Shown: piece after piece, positions 60,945 through 64,000 of the stretch
Layout: each line of letters opens with the position of its first letter
Numbering within the stretch: the first letter of the stretch is position 1
NCBI GenBank assembly: GCA_031772625.1
Contig: CM062810.1
Location: 705,596,358-705,660,357, forward strand
Length of the DNA stretch: 64,000 bases
Source of the DNA: Pinus tabuliformis
Lineage: Eukaryota; Streptophyta; Pinopsida; Pinales; Pinaceae
Reading direction: 5' to 3'
The notes under the pieces: model-generated
Told to the model about the DNA's origin: nothing
Database searches by the model: none
Seen by the model: the letters and a program-made list of their open reading frames with translations, nothing else
Translations under genes and position numbers: made by a program

Positions 60945-61067
60945 CCTTTTCAGACTCCTTAACGGAAAAGGTCCATCTGAGCACTTGTCACTTCAGGCTC
61001 ATTAAAAATCGAAGGCGACTAGAGTCATCTTTTGTTTTTTCTCGACTCTTAAAAACTGAAAAAACAA
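60945..61067 (+). repeat. Three hairpins with a shared loop motif, upstream of the element B ORF
   Basis: Hairpin 1: CCTTTTC/GAAAAGG (60945-60951, 60965-60971), loop AGACTCCTTAACG. Hairpin 2: GTCaCTTC/GAAGgcGAC (60987-60994, 61011-61019), loop AGGCTCATTAAAAATC. Hairpin 3: TTGTTTTTTC/GAAAAAACAA (61032-61041, 61058-61067), loop TCGACTCTTAAAAACT. The stems are unrelated in sequence while the loops share R-CTC-NTTAAAA. They lie 80-200 bp before the ORF start at 61147. Confidence 0.7.
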
Positions 61068-61146
61068 GTTGTGTCAAAGCGTCTAAAAATTTATTTTAAA
61101 CAGAATATTCATTACCCCTTTCCTACGTTGATCTTGAGTTGAGAAA

Positions 61147-62715
61147 ATGGAGTCTACCAACCAAGGAATTCCCCTTGGAGGAAATCCTAGTCCCTTCTCC
61201 TCATGGGGAGATGTTGGTGCACCCCATATGGCCACATTGTCGCTTCCAGGACTGACGATTGGTTTGCCTATATGGCTCTTCTCAACCTCTGTCGTTCAGA
61301 ACACCACTATTCCTGAACAATCGAATCAGCAATTAGACGAGTCCAGAGTTACCCACCAACCTTCTACTTCCTCTAATTCTTCCTCTCCTCCTTCCTCTTC
61401 GCTTGATGGGGCTGGTAAAGCCAAAAGTCAAGTTCCTAAGGAGAAGAAAGAAAAGAAGAAGAAAGAGAAGAAGAAGAAGGAGCCAAAAGCGAATGGGGGC
61501 AAACGAGTGTCGTCTAACGAAAATCCACACACTGCACCGACCAGGCCTAAATCGCCATGTGTCATTTGCAAAGGAGACCATTTTCACAGAGATTGTCCCT
61601 GCATCCCTCGGATCTTAAGGGACTGGTCTCCTCATTTGCACAACCCGGTGTTGTCAACCTCTGATGATCATGTTGAAAACACACCGTCAACTAGTGAAAG
61701 TGAAGCCCCAGGACAAAAAGGAAAATATAGATTTCCTTGTAAACTGTGTGAAGGCAATCATGCCGTCCACTGTTGTCCCTTCTTAGATGAAGCTAAAAGA
61801 GTTTTGGATGATCATCCGGTTTCACCGTTACGACTTACCCCTGCATATAAAAAACTCTTGCCGAGTCCGTCACTAGTTGAAAATCCGGTTGACCCGCTCA
61901 GGTGGTCGGCCGAAGCATCTGTCATTGAAGATGAACCATCTGAATCCATACCAGACGAAAGTCAAAAGGTCGAGGTAGCAGTTGACCCGGTCTTGCCTTC
62001 AGAGGTTCCATCTTTAGATGATACAATCACTGACGACAACAAGGATGACACCGTCCAAATTATTTTCATAAGCACAGACTCCAACAGACATGGGGACAAT
62101 TTACCCGTTCCTTTACCGCAGGAAGGAAGTTCGTCAGAGTCGTACCCGGCCGTCTATTCAGTCCCACCTCCAAGCAACCTAGTTGTCTCCTTCGACTGGA
62201 ATCATCTAGGCAGACCCCGTTTACCAGCCAGTATACCATTCCGGATTATTGTTCAGATATATAGAATGGTTATGGCTGGTACCATCATAGATGAGGGGGC
62301 TTCTGTGAGTATCCTTTCCTCAACTGCTTGGAAAGCGCTTGGTTCGCCATCGCTTTTGCCTGAGATGAGAAATCTAACAGGCTTTGATAAAGGAACCAGT
62401 CGACCGTTAGGGATCCTTCCCGATGTGCCCATAACATTGAGAGGGAAAACCGTTCACATGAATGTAATGGTGGTTCAAGGACCCCTGGATTACAATCTAC
62501 TCCTTGGACGAGACTATATTTATTGCATGAGAGCCATTGTCTCATCACTCTTTAGAGTGATGTGTTTTCCGCATGAAGGAAGAGTGGTCAAGCTCGTGGA
62601 CCAGCTTTCATTTCCCGGATCACGCATAGCAAATAGTCATATACCATCCCTGAATGGTCTTTTCACGCAAGAAATGTCTCAATCTCCAGTCCGTCCTCCC
62701 GATGAGCACGAGTGA
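61147..62715 (+). CDS. Element B gag-protease ORF
   Basis: An uninterrupted 522-codon ORF. Residues 1-75 are Ser/Pro-rich, residues ~97-125 very Lys-rich (KKEKKKKEKKKKE). Two zinc knuckles follow, CVICKGDHFHRDC and CKLCEGNHAVHCC, both Cx2Cx3Hx4C. A long acidic linker leads to an aspartic protease near residues 355-500 (AGTIIDEGASVSILSS, LGILPDVPITLRGKTV, GPLDYNLLLGRDYIYC), with Asp-Glu-Gly at the active site as in element E. The usual gag core domain is not seen, so the N-terminus is either diverged or lost. No RT follows within the remaining 1.3 kb. ATG 61147 is the first in frame. Being open end to end, it is by far the best preserved ORF in the window. Confidence 0.85.
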   Translation: MESTNQGIPLGGNPSPFSSWGDVGAPHMATLSLPGLTIGLPIWLFSTSVVQNTTIPEQSNQQLDESRVTHQPSTSSNSSSPPSSSLDGAGKAKSQVPKEKKEKKKKEKKKKEPKANGGKRVSSNENPHTAPTRPKSPCVICKGDHFHRDCPCIPRILRDWSPHLHNPVLSTSDDHVENTPSTSESEAPGQKGKYRFPCKLCEGNHAVHCCPFLDEAKRVLDDHPVSPLRLTPAYKKLLPSPSLVENPVDPLRWSAEASVIEDEPSESIPDESQKVEVAVDPVLPSEVPSLDDTITDDNKDDTVQIIFISTDSNRHGDNLPVPLPQEGSSSESYPAVYSVPPPSNLVVSFDWNHLGRPRLPASIPFRIIVQIYRMVMAGTIIDEGASVSILSSTAWKALGSPSLLPEMRNLTGFDKGTSRPLGILPDVPITLRGKTVHMNVMVVQGPLDYNLLLGRDYIYCMRAIVSSLFRVMCFPHEGRVVKLVDQLSFPGSRIANSHIPSLNGLFTQEMSQSPVRPPDEHE

Positions 62716-63189
62716 TTCGGAGGGACATGACTGAAACCCAGGGGGCATGCACCCTGGTCTGCTTTGGCAGGAAAACTTCGGGTATAGGGTAGGTTTCCGC
62801 GGGAGAATATGACTAGTCTGTACCCCCGTCCGTGATTGGAAGAGGGGGTTATTCTAGAACAAGATTCTCTTGTCAAAGTTATGTGAGTTGGCGGGCATCG
62901 TCGCTCACCTTTGTTTATTTCGGTAGACATCGCCAAAGAAGTGTTTTGTTTACGCCGTAAATAGAACTATCTTTGGTAACCTGTAAGAGGTAGGCCTCTC
63001 TCGCTAAAACAAATGTTTTATCGGAAAGAAGTAGGGGTAACCTTGAAACTCTATTTTATACCTGGGGGCATGCAAACCTTTTGGAGTGCAAGCGAAGAGC
63101 GACTATTTATTTTTTAAATTTTTAGGACCTCTAACCCTTTAAACTCGTAGGATTGGTTGTTTCCTAACTTGCATAAAGAAAGGATGTGG
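62716..63189 (+). mobile_element. Element B region after the protease, non-coding
   Basis: No RT text is found. CCCAGGGGGCATGCA at about 62738 and CCTGGGGGCATGCA at 63061 form a repeated G-rich motif. AGAGGTAGGCCTCT (62985-62998) and AAAACAAATGTTTT (63006-63019) are small stem-loops. A TTTTTTAAATTTTTAGGACCT block at about 63111-63130 resembles the loop of the type 2 hairpins further on. Confidence 0.5.
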
Positions 63190-64000
63190 GGCAAAACTCT
63201 AAAAGTTGCCGTTTTATATGGGACATTCTTATCATAAGACTGGATTAATCGAGTAGTTTTAGCACATAGTTAAATCTCGTTAAAAAATAAACATAAGACA
63301 TGAGAAAATGTTTCTGCTCGCGTTTAAGCTCATTAAAAAATGAACTATTCCCCGGTAAATAACCATCGTGAATGTAGTACTTCAGCCGTTAAAGCCTTGG
63401 TCGTGTTTGCACCATCACCTCCACTTTTCATTGGCCGATCATTCACCTCCATTTGATTGTTTACCCATTTTGAGGAACAGCTGCGAAGAGTGATCTCACT
63501 AGCCATCCTTGTAACACTGCCGTGATTGGAAAATTCCAAACCTTACCTGGAATCAGTTGCTACCCGTTTTATCACTCGTTCCTCAAAAGACGAGTCTCCT
63601 TTAAGCTCTTTTCAACTGACTCGTAAAATATGAAAAGATTGTCGAGCCATTGGCCTCTCCAGCTCGTTAAAGGGACAGGAAGTGCTATCCCTCCTCTAGA
63701 TTTTAATATTTTTGGACCTGAGGGATTATTACACAAAAAGATCGAGCGCGTGTTTTGTTCGGCTCGTTAAAACTATCGAAAATTCATCCCTTCTGTATTG
63801 TTTTATAATTTTACGGACTTAAGGGATTAGATGACGAAAAAGGAATTTTGGAGTTACCTTTACGTTCCTTTTCAGACTCTCTAAAATTGAAAAGGACCGA
63901 GTTATCTTTGTCGTTAAACTCGTTAAAAAGATTAATAGCGACAAACTTGTCTTTAGACGAGAACGAGTTTCACTATCGCTAGGCTCGTTAAAACATAGCG
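63190..64000 (+). repeat. Array of at least nine hairpins with a CTCRTTAAAA-type loop, plus two type 2 hairpins
   Basis: Type 1 stems: GGCAA/TTGCC (63190-63210); GTTTA/TGAAC (63322-63345, one G-T pair); CG+TTTT/AAAA+CG with a bulge (63565-63592); TCTTTTCA/TGAAAAGA (63607-63638); CCTCTCC/GGGACAGG, imperfect (63654-63679); TTgTTCG/CGAAAA-type (63755-63782); TCCTTTTCA/TGAAAAGGA (63866-63896); TTTGTCGTTA/TAGCGACAAA (63907-63945); CGCT/AGCG (63977-64000, cut by the edge). Loops read ACTCTAAAA, GCTCATTAAAA, ACTCGTTCC, ACTCGTAAAA, GCTCGTTAAA, GCTCGTTAAAA, ACTCTCTAAAA, ACTCGTTAAAA, GCTCGTTAAAA. Type 2: ATCCCTC/GAGGGAT (63687-63726) and ATCCCTT/AAGGGAT (63786-63827), with TTTTA.A.TTTT..GGACYT in the loop. 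Function unknown. Confidence 0.7.

Noticed and set aside
61403-61618. Overlapping Arg/Lys-rich ORF inside the element B ORF
   Set aside because: A shadow of the Lys-rich AAG repeats in another frame.
60945-64000. CRISPR-like array
   Set aside because: Spacing is irregular (about 43-115 bp), the repeated part is a loop of ~11 bases with variable stems, and the context is a plant retrotransposon.

Overview
The window reads as nuclear DNA from a seed plant with a large, repeat-choked genome. A gymnosperm, perhaps a cupressoid conifer, is my best guess. It rests on the class IV chitinase signal and hevein sequences, very AT-rich intergenic DNA, plant LTR-retrotransposon lineages and heavy nested insertion; the species cannot be read from the sequence. 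Only one host gene is recognised, a broken class IV (GH19) chitinase at 3323-4735. No tRNA, rRNA or CRISPR array was recognised.

Layout. 1-1573: 5' end of a minus-strand Tat/Ogre-like gypsy element (A) running off the left edge. 1574-5640: the chitinase locus, with a duplicated promoter module, a duplicated third exon and two short tandem duplications downstream. 5642-11002: a full-length but decayed Ty1/copia element on the minus strand (G). 11003-12435: a CpG-rich patch, a small hydrophobic ORF and an 18-bp palindrome. 12435-18133: AT-rich gene-free DNA ending in a ~1.1-kb tandem repeat. 18134-28709: minus-strand Ty3/gypsy element with 3-kb LTRs (D). 28710-37976: 5' part of a minus-strand Tat/Ogre-like element (E) with a ~1.17-kb TIR element in its LTR. 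39405-45966: a complete LTR element (F) with a perfect 5-bp target duplication but no recognisable gag or pol. 46000-52600: AT-rich DNA with many short tandem repeats. 52600-53440: copia remnant (H). 53566-58390: 5' half of an Athila-like gypsy element (C), interrupted by a plus-strand copy (B, 58391-64000+) of the same family as A.

How the parts relate. The elements are nested or truncated: B sits inside C, the TIR element inside E's LTR, and D's outer LTR is fused to E's broken RNase H region. C, E and F keep reading frames of 1.5-3.5 kb broken almost only by stop codons, mostly TAG, as expected if CAG codons were lost by deamination of CHG-methylated cytosines. The most unusual structure is in B. 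A series of short hairpins flanks its gag-protease ORF. Their stems differ in sequence but remain complementary, while the loops share a CTCRTTAAAA-like motif. They alternate with a second hairpin type near the right edge.
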